From NCBI GenBank assembly GCA_020723965.1, contig DYHW01000001.1, forward strand, positions 46,487 to 110,486: a stretch of DNA of 64,000 nt. The letters are read 5' to 3'. This DNA is from Melioribacter sp. GTDB lineage: Bacteria > Bacteroidota > Ignavibacteria > Ignavibacteriales > Melioribacteraceae. Positions 1 through 8,390 of the stretch are shown piece after piece (position 1 is the stretch's first letter; each line of letters starts with the position of its first letter). Below the pieces are notes generated by a model. It was given only the letters and a program-made list of their open reading frames with translations. It did not search any database and was not told the origin of the DNA. A program made the position numbers and the translations under genes.

Positions 1-98
1 GGAACCCGATGCAAAAAATAATTCCTTTGTACTGCAATTTCATTTTTGGTATTAAAAACTTTCGGCTCTCTTTCTCAATCAAGAAATCAGAATAGTTA

Positions 99-815
99 TT
101 ATTCCAACCAGCATTTAAATAAAGTTTCTAGGTTAGATAATTCCTCTTCGTCCAAATCTAAAGAAACATAACTGGCAAAGTTGTCTAATATTACTACAGC
201 GTTAATGCTTGTATCCATTTTTTCCATGTCTGCAATCTTCTGCGCTATGTTCCTGTTTATTTTTTGAATCTCCTCATAAATATATTTTAATCCCTTCAGT
301 TCCCAATCCGGGTTAAGACCTTTTTTATTTCTAAGAAATTGAGCAATTAAATACATTGAGAAAGCTCTAAATTCTGTTTCTTCAATAGTTGCGAAAGGGA
401 GATGGTATTGAACAAGCGGTTTTAGCTTGTCTAAAACAGGGCAGCCGCTGGTAACCATAATAATCCCTATCAAACTGCCGGCGCCCGTTTGAATTGAAGT
501 TTCTTTAAAATAAGTTCGTTGATTTGATTCGGCATAAATTTTTACTTTTTCGTAAGAAGGAATTCCATCAAAGAATTCAATAACACTATTTAGATTTGCT
601 GCAACAGGACAGTATTCTTTATTTATTTCTACACAATCTTTAACTGGGCAATTTATATTTGTCTGCTTTGCCCAAGCAGGAATTACTGAGTTTGGAGGTC
701 TGATGAATGAAAGGGTTTCCTTGTTAAGTTCGATCTCGAAAACTTTTTCTTTCATATTCTGAAAAATAAACCGGTAAGTGTAATTTAAAGTGTCATTTTC
801 ACTTGAATCGTGCAT
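99..815 (-). CDS. Conserved cysteine-containing protein of unknown function
   Basis: 238 aa, ATG start, soluble, no signal peptide or membrane segment. Conserved-looking cysteines lie in CPVKDC and YCPVAANL (about residues 56-75) and in a later SGCPVLDKL motif, followed by a helical C-terminal half. This pattern resembles an uncharacterised family that I loosely associate with DUF6901; the family name is from memory and unsure. The gene starts 10 bp after the stop of the upstream nitronate monooxygenase-like gene on the same strand, so the two are probably co-transcribed. The cysteines could bind a metal, but no catalytic motif is recognisable. Confidence 0.75.
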   Translation of the reverse strand: MHDSSENDTLNYTYRFIFQNMKEKVFEIELNKETLSFIRPPNSVIPAWAKQTNINCPVKDCVEINKEYCPVAANLNSVIEFFDGIPSYEKVKIYAESNQRTYFKETSIQTGAGSLIGIIMVTSGCPVLDKLKPLVQYHLPFATIEETEFRAFSMYLIAQFLRNKKGLNPDWELKGLKYIYEEIQKINRNIAQKIADMEKMDTSINAVVILDNFASYVSLDLDEEELSNLETLFKCWLE

Positions 816-825
816 ATGGCTTCAG

Positions 826-1776
826 TCAAACAGAGGTTTTAATTCTTTCCATTACAAAATCATATTCTTCAATGAATTTAGCAAATAATTCTTTTACAGG
901 TAAAATTTCTTTTACCAATCCGGCGCCTTGCCCTGCTTCCAACATTCCTTGTTTTAGATCGCCGTCAAAAATTCCAAGCCGCTCTCTTTTGAAACCGAGC
1001 AGTTGTTTCAGTTCATCTTCTTTGGCGCCATTAAGTTCAGCTTTATGAACCAGTTCGCTAAATTCATTTTTGATCATTCGCGCCGAACTTATTTTTTTCA
1101 AGATCAAAATTGTATCGTTGTCTTTGGCTTCAACAATTTTATGTTTGTAATTAGGATGAGCGGAAGATTCAGTTGTCGCGGCAAAACGTGTTCCTATTTG
1201 AACTCCCTCTGCGCCGAGAGCAAGGGCAGCAAGAATTCCTCGTCCGTCAACTATTCCTCCAGCCGCAATAACTGGAATTTTTAATGAATCAACAAGCTGC
1301 GGTATTAAACAGAAAGTTGTAATCTCCTCTGCTCCGTTATGACCTCCGGCTTCAACGCCTTCTCCAACAACCGCATCACAGCCAACGCTTTCTGCTTTAA
1401 GAGCAAATTTTACCGAAGGAACAACGTGTACAACTATGATGTTATTTTTTTTCAATTCGTCAATAAATTTTCCCGGATGACCAGCAGAAGAAAAAACAAT
1501 TTTAACTTCTTCATCAATAACAACTTTTATCAGATCGGCTGCATCGCCGCGTAGTAATGGTACGTTTACGCCAAATGGGTTTTCTGTTGCGGCTTTGCAT
1601 TTCTGAATATGTTCTCGTAAAAGGTCCGGTTTCATAGAACCCGCGCCGATTAAACCCAATCCTCCATTATTTGAAACGGCTGATGCAAGTTTCCATCCGC
1701 TTACCCAAACCATTCCCGCTTGAATTATAGGATATTCAATTCCAAGCAATTGCGTTATTCGATTATTTATTTTCAT
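826..1776 (-). CDS. Nitronate monooxygenase / FabK-like flavoprotein
   Basis: 316 aa, ATG start. The N-terminus (ITQLLGIEYPIIQAGM) and the glycine-rich SNNGGLGLIGAGSM segment are typical of the NMO/2-nitropropane dioxygenase TIM barrel that binds FMN. The mid-region GEGVEAGGHNGAEEITTF and the later IPVIAAGGIVDGRGILAAL plus GAEGVQIGTRFAAT match the phosphate-binding loops of the FMN site. Family members oxidise nitronates or act as enoyl-ACP reductase (FabK); sequence alone does not separate these, and there is no fatty-acid gene cluster nearby. It is first in a probable two-gene minus-strand operon with the cysteine-containing gene downstream. Confidence 0.88.
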   Translation of the reverse strand: MKINNRITQLLGIEYPIIQAGMVWVSGWKLASAVSNNGGLGLIGAGSMKPDLLREHIQKCKAATENPFGVNVPLLRGDAADLIKVVIDEEVKIVFSSAGHPGKFIDELKKNNIIVVHVVPSVKFALKAESVGCDAVVGEGVEAGGHNGAEEITTFCLIPQLVDSLKIPVIAAGGIVDGRGILAALALGAEGVQIGTRFAATTESSAHPNYKHKIVEAKDNDTILILKKISSARMIKNEFSELVHKAELNGAKEDELKQLLGFKRERLGIFDGDLKQGMLEAGQGAGLVKEILPVKELFAKFIEEYDFVMERIKTSV

Positions 1777-1860
1777 TGGGTTTCATTTTTATTAAATAAT
1801 TTCTTTTTCTAATATACAAAAATCAATCCGAAGCGATAATACCAAACTATAACCGATTCA

Positions 1861-1965
1861 CAAATCCCAAACAATTACCAATTATCATATTCACAAACTC
1901 CAAGAAATAAATTGGTAATTGACGATTGAGAATTATTTGGAGCTTGGTGTTGTTATTTGAGATTT
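1861..1965. repeat. Palindromic intergenic repeat cluster
   Basis: Nested inverted repeats between divergent genes. A perfect 12-bp pair CAATTACCAATT (1872-1883) and AATTGGTAATTG (1910-1921) sits inside an outer 9/10 match of AAATCCCAAA (1862-1871) to TTTGAGATTT (1956-1965). CTCCAA (1898-1903) and TTGGAG (1937-1942) form a further pair. Such AAATCCCAAA/CTCCAAAT-type repeats recur in intergenic DNA of Bacteroidota relatives. No coding potential is visible. Confidence 0.55.
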
Positions 1966-2033
1966 ATTTAATTATTTGTTAAAAGCAGACCTATTAAGTA
2001 AATTCGCAACAGTAAAAATAAAAAAGGAAATAA

Positions 2034-3011
2034 TTGAGAGCTGTAATTCCCGCGGCTGGATTTGGAACAAGATTAAAACCGCACACTTATTCTCTTCCAA
2101 AAGTATTACTTAATGTTGGCGGCAAACCGATCATCGGGCACATTGTAGACAAGATATTGGAAGAAGGAATTACTAAAGCAACTTTTGTTGTTGGGTACTT
2201 AGGCGAAAAAATTGTTGAATATGTAAACAGCAATTACCCGATGCTAGAAGCAAGTTTTGTTTCGCAAGAACTTGCGCTTGGATTAGGGCATGCAATTCAG
2301 ACTGCTGCTTCAACTTTTGAGAATGAGGAAATTTTTATAATTCTTGGCGATACAATTTTTGATGTTGACTTAAAAACCGTTTTCGCTAAAAGAACGAGCG
2401 CTTTAGGCGTTAAAACTGTAGATGACCCTTCCCGTTTTGGCGTTGCTGTCTGCGAAAATGAAAAAATTGTGAAGCTAATTGAAAAGCCGAAGGAATTGAT
2501 ATCGAAACTAGCGCTTGTTGGATTGTATTACATTACTAACTCGAAGCTGCTTATTGAATCTCTCAACGAACTTTTTGAAAAAGATATTACAACGCGCGGC
2601 GAATATCAGTTGACAGACGCGCTTCAAATTATGATCGATAAAGGGGAGACTCTAACAACATTTCAGGTTGACGGGTGGTATGATTGCGGCAAGCCGGAAA
2701 CGCTTCTAGCTACAAATCGGTTTTTGTTAACTAAAGGGGGAACAAACAGAAAAGTTGATAATTCTGTTATTTGCGACCCGGTTTTTATTGCTGAAAGCGC
2801 TGTTGTAAAAAATTCCGTGATTGGACCTTTTACCACAATATCTGATAACTGTGAAGTTACAGACTCGATCGTTCGCAATTCTATTATCAGTTCCGGTGCA
2901 AAAATTGAAAAGGCAATGCTCGAGAATTCGATCATCGGCAGCAGTGCAATTGTAAAAAGTAATTTTAAAAAATTAAATGCCGGCGATTCATCCGAAATAG
3001 AATTTAACTAA
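2034..3011 (+). CDS. Sugar-1-phosphate nucleotidyltransferase with C-terminal hexapeptide repeats
   Basis: 325 aa. It starts with TTG at 2034, supported by an AAAAAAGGAAAT ribosome site a few bases upstream; no ATG precedes the signature motif. The N-terminal Rossmann-like domain opens with AVIPAAGFGTRLKPHTYSLP, the GxGTRxxPxTxxxPK nucleotide-binding signature of NDP-sugar pyrophosphorylases. Residues about 240-315 form a left-handed beta-helix (repeats such as NSVIGPFTTI, NSIISSGAKI, NSIIGSSAIV). This architecture fits the long glucose-1-phosphate thymidylyltransferase or UDP-sugar pyrophosphorylase types; the exact sugar cannot be read from the sequence. The metK gene follows after 17 bp. 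Confidence 0.88.
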   Translation: MRAVIPAAGFGTRLKPHTYSLPKVLLNVGGKPIIGHIVDKILEEGITKATFVVGYLGEKIVEYVNSNYPMLEASFVSQELALGLGHAIQTAASTFENEEIFIILGDTIFDVDLKTVFAKRTSALGVKTVDDPSRFGVAVCENEKIVKLIEKPKELISKLALVGLYYITNSKLLIESLNELFEKDITTRGEYQLTDALQIMIDKGETLTTFQVDGWYDCGKPETLLATNRFLLTKGGTNRKVDNSVICDPVFIAESAVVKNSVIGPFTTISDNCEVTDSIVRNSIISSGAKIEKAMLENSIIGSSAIVKSNFKKLNAGDSSEIEFN

Positions 3012-3028
3012 AAGAAAAAGAGGACTAA

Positions 3029-4171
3029 ATGCCATACCTATTCACATCAGAATCTGTTTCCGAAGGACATCCGGATAAAGTGTGCGATGCGATCTCGGAC
3101 GGAATATTAGATGCAATTTTCAAACAGGATCCAAATGCGCGCGTCGCCTGCGAAACTTTCGTAACAACTGGATTAGTTGTTGTAGGCGGAGAAGTAACTA
3201 CAAGCGCTTATGTTGATGTTGAATCTGTAGTTCGTAAAACAATTAAAAATATAGGTTATACAAAAGCTGAATTTAAATTCGATTCTGAATCATGCGGCGT
3301 ATTAAATGCTATCCACTCACAATCGCCTGATATTGCAATGGGTGTTGATAGAGGGGGCGCGGGAGATCAAGGAATTATGTTCGGATACGCCTGCGATCAA
3401 ACGCCCGAGTTAATGCCAATGCCGATTGTTTACGCTCATAAACTTGTTAAGCGTCTTGCTGATGTGCGAAAGAAAAATTCGAATCTTATGCCTTACCTTA
3501 GACCTGATGCAAAATCGCAAGTTACAATTGAATATGATGATAACCACAAACCGCTACGTGTTGATGCGGTCGTTATTTCTACTCAACACGACGGTAATGT
3601 AACTCAGAAAAAAATTAAAAAAGATGTGATCGAACATGTCATTAAAAAAGTTATTCCACAAAAATATCTTGATAATAAAACTAAATATTTTGTAAATCCA
3701 ACCGGAAGATTCGAGATAGGAGGACCGCACGGAGACAGTGGTTTAACCGGCAGAAAAATTATTGTCGATACTTACGGCGGATGGGCGCCTCACGGCGGCG
3801 GCGCTTTTTCAGGAAAAGATCCTTCCAAAGTTGACCGCAGCGCAACTTACGCAGCAAGACATATTGCCAAAAATGTTGTTGCCGCTGGCATCGCTAAAGA
3901 ATGTTTGGTTCAAGTTGCCTATGCAATAGGGGTTGCAGAACCAGTTTCAATTTTTGTCGATACAAAAAACACCGGGAAAATTTCGGACATAGAAATTGCT
4001 AAGATGATCAAGAAAGAGGTCGAGCTAACTCCGCGTGGAATTATTGAACGGCTTAAACTGTGCAGACCTATCTATCAAGCAACTTCGGCATACGGACACT
4101 TTGGAAGAAATGAAAAAGATTTTACTTGGGAAAAATTAGATCTGGTACCTGTGTTTAGAAAATATTTATAA
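3029..4171 (+). CDS. metK: S-adenosylmethionine synthetase
   Basis: 380 aa, ATG start with an AAAGAGGA ribosome site. It makes SAM from ATP and methionine. The N-terminus [17 protein letters not shown] is the universal MetK signature with the ATP-binding His. The [16 protein letters not shown] loop and the [16 protein letters not shown] motif, with its phosphate-binding Lys, are both intact. Length is normal for bacterial MetK. It lies 14 bp upstream of ahcY, so SAM synthesis and recycling of S-adenosylhomocysteine are co-expressed. I see no SAM riboswitch in the 17-bp gap upstream or before the preceding gene. Confidence 0.97.
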   Translation: MPYLFTSESVSEGHPDKVCDAISDGILDAIFKQDPNARVACETFVTTGLVVVGGEVTTSAYVDVESVVRKTIKNIGYTKAEFKFDSESCGVLNAIHSQSPDIAMGVDRGGAGDQGIMFGYACDQTPELMPMPIVYAHKLVKRLADVRKKNSNLMPYLRPDAKSQVTIEYDDNHKPLRVDAVVISTQHDGNVTQKKIKKDVIEHVIKKVIPQKYLDNKTKYFVNPTGRFEIGGPHGDSGLTGRKIIVDTYGGWAPHGGGAFSGKDPSKVDRSATYAARHIAKNVVAAGIAKECLVQVAYAIGVAEPVSIFVDTKNTGKISDIEIAKMIKKEVELTPRGIIERLKLCRPIYQATSAYGHFGRNEKDFTWEKLDLVPVFRKYL

Positions 4172-4185
4172 CCAGGAGGAAAAAA

Positions 4186-5505
4186 ATGAGTCATGTAATA
4201 GAAACGAAATCTTTGGATTATAAAGTAAAGGATATATCTTTGGCAGAGTGGGGGAGGAAAGAGATAAAATTAGCCGAAGCAGAAATGCCCGGCTTGATGT
4301 CGCTTAGAAGTCAATATCGCCAAACCAAACCTCTTCAAGGGGCAAGAATTGCAGGCTGCCTTCACATGACGATTCAAACTGCAGTTTTAATTGAAACGCT
4401 GATTGAATTGGGCGCCGAAGTGAGATGGTCTTCTTGTAATATTTTTTCAACCCAAGATCATGCAGCCGCCGCAATTGCCGACGCCGGCGTGCCGGTTTTT
4501 GCTTGGAAAGGAATGAGCTTAGAAGAATTCGATTGGTGTATTGAGCAAACATTATTCTTTGGCGATGATAAAAAACCTTTGAACATGATCTTAGATGACG
4601 GCGGCGACTTGACCAACATGGTTTTAGATAAATTCCCGGAGCTTGTTAAAGGTATAAAAGGAATTTCTGAAGAAACAACAACCGGCGTTCATCGTTTATA
4701 TGAAAGAGCCGCAAGGGGAACGCTTCCTATTCCTGCAATCAACGTTAACGATTCGGTAACAAAATCAAAATTTGATAACAAATACGGATGCCGCGAATCT
4801 TTAGTTGATGCAATACGAAGAGCAACAGACTTAATGATGGCTGGCAAAGTTGCAGTTGTTGCCGGATACGGAGATGTTGGAAAAGGATCTGCTCAATCTT
4901 TAAGAAGCGCTGGCGTTAGAGTTATTATTTCGGAAATTGATCCTATCTGCGCTTTGCAAGCTGCTATGGACGGCTATGAAGTGAAGAAAATGATAAATGC
5001 TGTTCCCCGCGCTGATATTATTGTAACAGCAACCGGTAATATCGATGTTGTAACAGAAGGACATTTCCGTCTGATGAAAGATAAAGCTGTAGTTTGTAAT
5101 ATAGGTCATTTCGATAATGAAATTGATATGGCTTGGTTAAATGAAAACTACGGAGACACAAAAGACACTATTAAACCGCAAGTTGATAAATATACAATTG
5201 ACGGAAAAGATATTATTGTTTTGGCCGAAGGCAGACTTGTTAACCTTGGATGCGCAACGGGTCATCCTTCTTTTGTGATGTCTAATTCCTTTACAAATCA
5301 GGTCCTTGCACAGATCGAACTTTGGAATCATCCGGATAAATATGAAAATAAAGTTTATACGCTTCCCAAGCATCTTGATGAACAAGTTGCAAGTCTTCAT
5401 TTAGAAAAAATAGGCGTTGAATTAGACCGGCTAAATGAAAAACAGGCAAAATACATCGGCGTTAAAATTGACGGACCGTATAAACCGGATTATTACAGAT
5501 ACTAA
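4186..5505 (+). CDS. ahcY: Adenosylhomocysteinase
   Basis: 439 aa, ATG start with a strong AGGAGG site. It hydrolyses S-adenosylhomocysteine to adenosine and homocysteine using bound NAD. The NAD Rossmann loop [13 protein letters not shown], the catalytic region [19 protein letters not shown], the GHFDNEIDM motif and the C-terminal [20 protein letters not shown] and PDYYRY ending are all present. Length matches the bacterial SAHH family including its usual insert. It is the last gene of the transferase-metK-ahcY run and is followed by a strong hairpin terminator at 5590. Confidence 0.97.
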   Translation: MSHVIETKSLDYKVKDISLAEWGRKEIKLAEAEMPGLMSLRSQYRQTKPLQGARIAGCLHMTIQTAVLIETLIELGAEVRWSSCNIFSTQDHAAAAIADAGVPVFAWKGMSLEEFDWCIEQTLFFGDDKKPLNMILDDGGDLTNMVLDKFPELVKGIKGISEETTTGVHRLYERAARGTLPIPAINVNDSVTKSKFDNKYGCRESLVDAIRRATDLMMAGKVAVVAGYGDVGKGSAQSLRSAGVRVIISEIDPICALQAAMDGYEVKKMINAVPRADIIVTATGNIDVVTEGHFRLMKDKAVVCNIGHFDNEIDMAWLNENYGDTKDTIKPQVDKYTIDGKDIIVLAEGRLVNLGCATGHPSFVMSNSFTNQVLAQIELWNHPDKYENKVYTLPKHLDEQVASLHLEKIGVELDRLNEKQAKYIGVKIDGPYKPDYYRY

Positions 5506-5589
5506 GCAAAAAAACAGGGCAGGTCCCTCTAAACTATTTCTTCTAAAGCGTTAAAACGAAAAACAAAAAGGAACCAAAAATTTCAGAGA

Positions 5590-5628
5590 GGGGCTTCTCA
5601 GAATTAAAAGTTATGAGAAGCCCCTTTT
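5590..5628 (+). terminator. Rho-independent terminator after ahcY
   Basis: A perfect 11-bp stem, GGGGCTTCTCA (5590-5600) with TGAGAAGCCCC (5614-5624), is followed directly by TTTT. It lies between the convergent ends of ahcY (plus) and the receiver gene (minus) and may act on both strands, though the T-run favours the plus strand. Confidence 0.88.
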
Positions 5629-5629
5629 G

Positions 5630-6073
5630 CTAAGTAATGGCTAAACCACTTAAGTGTGTGGGTGTGTTATCTAAAAAAAATTTTCCTTTTGCCTTCAGAA
5701 GATTGAAAAGAGTATCTAGTAGCAATCGAGTATCCGACGGCTTACTTATGTAAGCATCGCATCCGGCATCTAATGCGTTAATTCTATCTTTGTATAATGC
5801 ATGCGCTGTATAGCAAATTACAGGTATCTCGGAATGGTTAGGATTATTCTTCAATTCTTTGGTAAGGTCTAGACCATTCTTTTTTCCTTTTATGGAAATG
5901 TCCATCAAGATTATATCGTATCGTTTTTGATCCAACATTTCATAAAAAGTATCGGACGAATCGCAAACGTCAACAGAGAAATATTTCTCTAAAAAAAATT
6001 CCAAAAACTCCTGATTTTCAACATCATCTTCAGCAATCAAGAGTTTCGGTTTAGGTGCGTCTGATATCCCCAT
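5630..6073 (-). CDS. Single-domain response regulator (CheY-like receiver)
   Basis: 147 aa, ATG start with GGGGA ribosome site. One receiver domain spans about residues 10-130. The acidic pair is at AEDD (16-17), the phospho-acceptor Asp58 sits in ILMDIS, the conserved Thr is in CYTAHA and the Lys in YISKPSD. A short tail follows with no DNA-binding or enzymatic output domain. The start overlaps the end of the upstream histidine kinase by 37 bp, so they are a translationally coupled cognate pair. With no effector domain, it probably signals by protein contact or phosphorelay. Confidence 0.92.
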   Translation of the reverse strand: MGISDAPKPKLLIAEDDVENQEFLEFFLEKYFSVDVCDSSDTFYEMLDQKRYDIILMDISIKGKKNGLDLTKELKNNPNHSEIPVICYTAHALYKDRINALDAGCDAYISKPSDTRLLLDTLFNLLKAKGKFFLDNTPTHLSGLAIT

Positions 6074-7350
6074 TTTTTATCCCCGCTTAAAATTACTGTA
6101 AATTTAGAACCGACTTTCGGTTCGCTTGTAACTTTGATCTTTGCATTGTTCAGATCTAAAAAATTCTTTACAATTGCTAATCCAAGACCGGTTCCGTCGT
6201 ATCGCCTTGTATAACCGATTTCTTCCTGAGTAAAAGGAATGAACAACTGATCGATAAATTCTTTAGACATTCCTTTGCCGGTGTCGCTTATATCAACACA
6301 TGCTGTATCTTGACAGCGGTAAATTTTTATATCCACTTTTCCTTCTTTTGTGTATTTAATTGCGTTATCAAGAAGGTTTAAAAACACTTGAGAAATTGAA
6401 TAGTGATCGCAAGAAACCATTACAATATCTTCAAGTGTGTTTGTAAGAGTAAACTCGAGTTTCTTTTCTTCTGCAAGAGAAAGATATTCATAATGAAGAG
6501 TTCTAAGAAGCGCATGAAGATCAATATTTTCCATACGCGGCTCGTATTTACCTGTTTGGAGCTGCGACATATTTAGAAGAAGATCAAACGTTCTGTATAA
6601 ACGTTTGCTGTTGTTTTTAATCGATTTCAAAATAGAATGCAATTCTTCACGCTTTTCTTCTTTGAACTCTTCGGCTAAAAGATCCGAGTAACCAACTATA
6701 ACATTCAACGGCGAGCGGATCTCGTGAGATATTTGTGCAAGAAAATATTCTTTCAGCTTTTTAGATTCTTCCGCCTTTACTAAAGCTTCTTTCAATTCTT
6801 GTTCGGTCTTTTTTAGGTCAGTTATATTGCGTCCAAAAACCTGGCATATTCCAAATTTTGAGACGCCGGTAACCAAGAATTGATAGTAATGCCTGCCAAG
6901 CAGAGTTGTGTAGTTGATAGTTTTTTCATTTTCAATTATATCTTTAATTTCATGCTCATGCAGAAATGGAAAAATGTTTTGAACGAGATCGCCGACTAAT
7001 AATTTATTCGGCAGTATTTTGTGTGCGGAATTATTTGCCAGAATAATTATGCCGGATTCGTTGAATCTAAAAATTGGATCTGGCGAGAGGGATGCAAAAA
7101 GCGCCATTAGTTCTGCCTGCTGCCGCTTTAGGTTTTCTTCTTCTTGAAGGTGCCTCTTCCGCATAGGAATTATTACATAGCGGTAAAAAATATATGTTAC
7201 CACCATAATAACAACTATCAACAATAGAGAAAGCAGAAGCGGGTTCTCTAAGCTAAACAGCAGGTCCCGGTTTATCTTCTCTAAAGATTGAAAAGTAGAG
7301 TCCAAAGATGATTTGGGCAATACTTGTAAGAAAAAAGAAAGCAGTTGCAT
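6037..7350 (-). CDS. PAS sensor histidine kinase (split from 7-TM partner)
   Basis: 437 aa from ATG 7350, chosen because a GAG sits 8 nt upstream; a TTG at 7356 is also possible. A membrane segment (about 37-58) is followed by a cytoplasmic PAS domain (about 75-185), a HisKA domain with phospho-His209 in AQISHEIRSPLN, and a HATPase_c domain with the N-box (FLNLLDNAIKYT), DTGKGMS and GTGLGLAIV. There is almost no extracytoplasmic sensor region. The first ~100 bp overlap the upstream 7-TM gene in another frame, and the 3' end overlaps the receiver gene. This suggests the 7-TM protein supplies sensing in trans. Confidence 0.9.
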   Translation of the reverse strand: MQLLSFFLQVLPKSSLDSTFQSLEKINRDLLFSLENPLLLSLLLIVVIMVVTYIFYRYVIIPMRKRHLQEEENLKRQQAELMALFASLSPDPIFRFNESGIIILANNSAHKILPNKLLVGDLVQNIFPFLHEHEIKDIIENEKTINYTTLLGRHYYQFLVTGVSKFGICQVFGRNITDLKKTEQELKEALVKAEESKKLKEYFLAQISHEIRSPLNVIVGYSDLLAEEFKEEKREELHSILKSIKNNSKRLYRTFDLLLNMSQLQTGKYEPRMENIDLHALLRTLHYEYLSLAEEKKLEFTLTNTLEDIVMVSCDHYSISQVFLNLLDNAIKYTKEGKVDIKIYRCQDTACVDISDTGKGMSKEFIDQLFIPFTQEEIGYTRRYDGTGLGLAIVKNFLDLNNAKIKVTSEPKVGSKFTVILSGDKKWGYQTHLNRNS

Positions 7351-7828
7351 CGGCAAAACTCATTAGCATGTTAAAAAATTTTAGAATAACTGTAAGCATA
7401 TATAACAACAAAAAAATGTAAAAAACAGATATATGACTTGCTGAGACATAACGAACTATAAATTCTTTTAAGAATATGAAGAATATGAAAAAGTTAATAA
7501 GGATTATGAACGTAAAGTAAAATTTGTAATCAAATTGAAACGAGGACACGAAAAGAATAAGCAGCAGAATTGAAACTAGAAGTATTCTGTATTTGCGGAG
7601 GTTTTCTTTGCCAAGTAATGAAACAATTAGAAGAAAAGAAATTCCCATGAAAATAATAGGAGAAATATTATCTAACGAGAAAGATTTAAGTACAAGAGAG
7701 ATAGGATCACTAACTGCAAGTATTAGAAAATACCAAAATAGATTTCCTCTAAATTGCCTTATAGGAGGAATCAACCAAACTATTATGCTTGTAAAATAGA
7801 GTATTTTAAAAATTTCGGGGATGGTCAT
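7253..7828 (-). CDS. Seven-transmembrane protein encoded upstream of the kinase
   Basis: 191 aa from ATG 7828, whose first base is shared with the upstream stop codon (TAATG); an upstream TTG at 7840 is less likely. It consists almost wholly of about seven hydrophobic helices, near residues 3-22, 30-46, 54-71, 78-96, 101-121, 130-150 and 158-179, with short loops, and ends in a short polar tail. I recognise no enzyme motif. Its place between a secreted protein and a kinase lacking a sensor domain suggests a membrane receptor module like those fused to some histidine kinases, here separate. The 3' end overlaps the kinase gene by about 100 bp. Confidence 0.75.
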   Translation of the reverse strand: MTIPEIFKILYFTSIIVWLIPPIRQFRGNLFWYFLILAVSDPISLVLKSFSLDNISPIIFMGISFLLIVSLLGKENLRKYRILLVSILLLILFVSSFQFDYKFYFTFIILINFFIFFIFLKEFIVRYVSASHISVFYIFLLLYMLTVILKFFNMLMSFADATAFFFLTSIAQIIFGLYFSIFREDKPGPAV

Positions 7829-8283
7829 TAGTCCCAACAAGCTGGTGGACAGACTGTGGAAAATTCAAGCGTAGCAGAATCTGAAGATATAGTTATAACA
7901 TTAGCTCTTCTTTCTACTGCCACTTTAGGTCCGGTAGCAGTTGCAAGAAGTTCTGCAACCTTATCTTTACTGTAAACGTACATAGTTTCGTCGTTTGTAA
8001 TAAATTCGTTTTCGTCAGAAAGAGGTTGTCTTTTTTCGTCTCTGATGATAACGCGGTTATTCTTAATTGTAAATAAAACATAGTCTTTTGCTTTAGCTAC
8101 GGCTGCTCTCAATTGTCCTGTGTTAATTTCTAGGGAGCCGATAACTTTTCCGAACAACACATCTGCTTCCTGCTTGTCGAATATTTTTCCAACAGTGCCA
8201 TATTTGCCCTGTGCGGCTGTAATTGATACGAATGCCAACAATATAATAACGACAAGCGCGGTTTTTGAAATAATAGTTTTCAT
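7828..8283 (-). CDS. Secreted protein with Cys-containing C-terminal tail
   Basis: 151 aa, ATG start behind a strong GAGGAG site. A clear Sec signal peptide (MKTIISKTALVVIILLAFV...TAAQ) probably ends near residue 24. The mature part is about 127 aa and mixed alpha/beta with charged segments. It ends in TVCPPACWD, the only cysteines in the mature protein, so the tail could form a C-x3-C disulfide or bind a metal. No known family is recognised. It is first in a tightly overlapping operon (secreted protein, 7-TM protein, histidine kinase, receiver), which suggests a ligand or periplasmic partner of that sensor. Confidence 0.78.
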   Translation of the reverse strand: MKTIISKTALVVIILLAFVSITAAQGKYGTVGKIFDKQEADVLFGKVIGSLEINTGQLRAAVAKAKDYVLFTIKNNRVIIRDEKRQPLSDENEFITNDETMYVYSKDKVAELLATATGPKVAVERRANVITISSDSATLEFSTVCPPACWD

Positions 8284-8390
8284 AATAACTCCTCGTTGTT
8301 TTTTAGTTAATTTATTATTAGTTAAGCAATATAAAAGGCAAAAAGCTTATAATAATATATTGAGTTCTTAGATAAATTACGATAGAATTA

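Noticed and set aside
1966..3028. SAM riboswitch controlling metK-ahcY
   Set aside because: No kink-turn or SAM-box pattern in the leader before 2034 or in the 17-bp gap before metK.
7253..7356. Programmed frameshift fusing the 7-TM protein to the kinase
   Set aside because: The overlap contains no slippery heptamer and the kinase has its own plausible ATG with a spaced GAG, so separate initiation is simpler.
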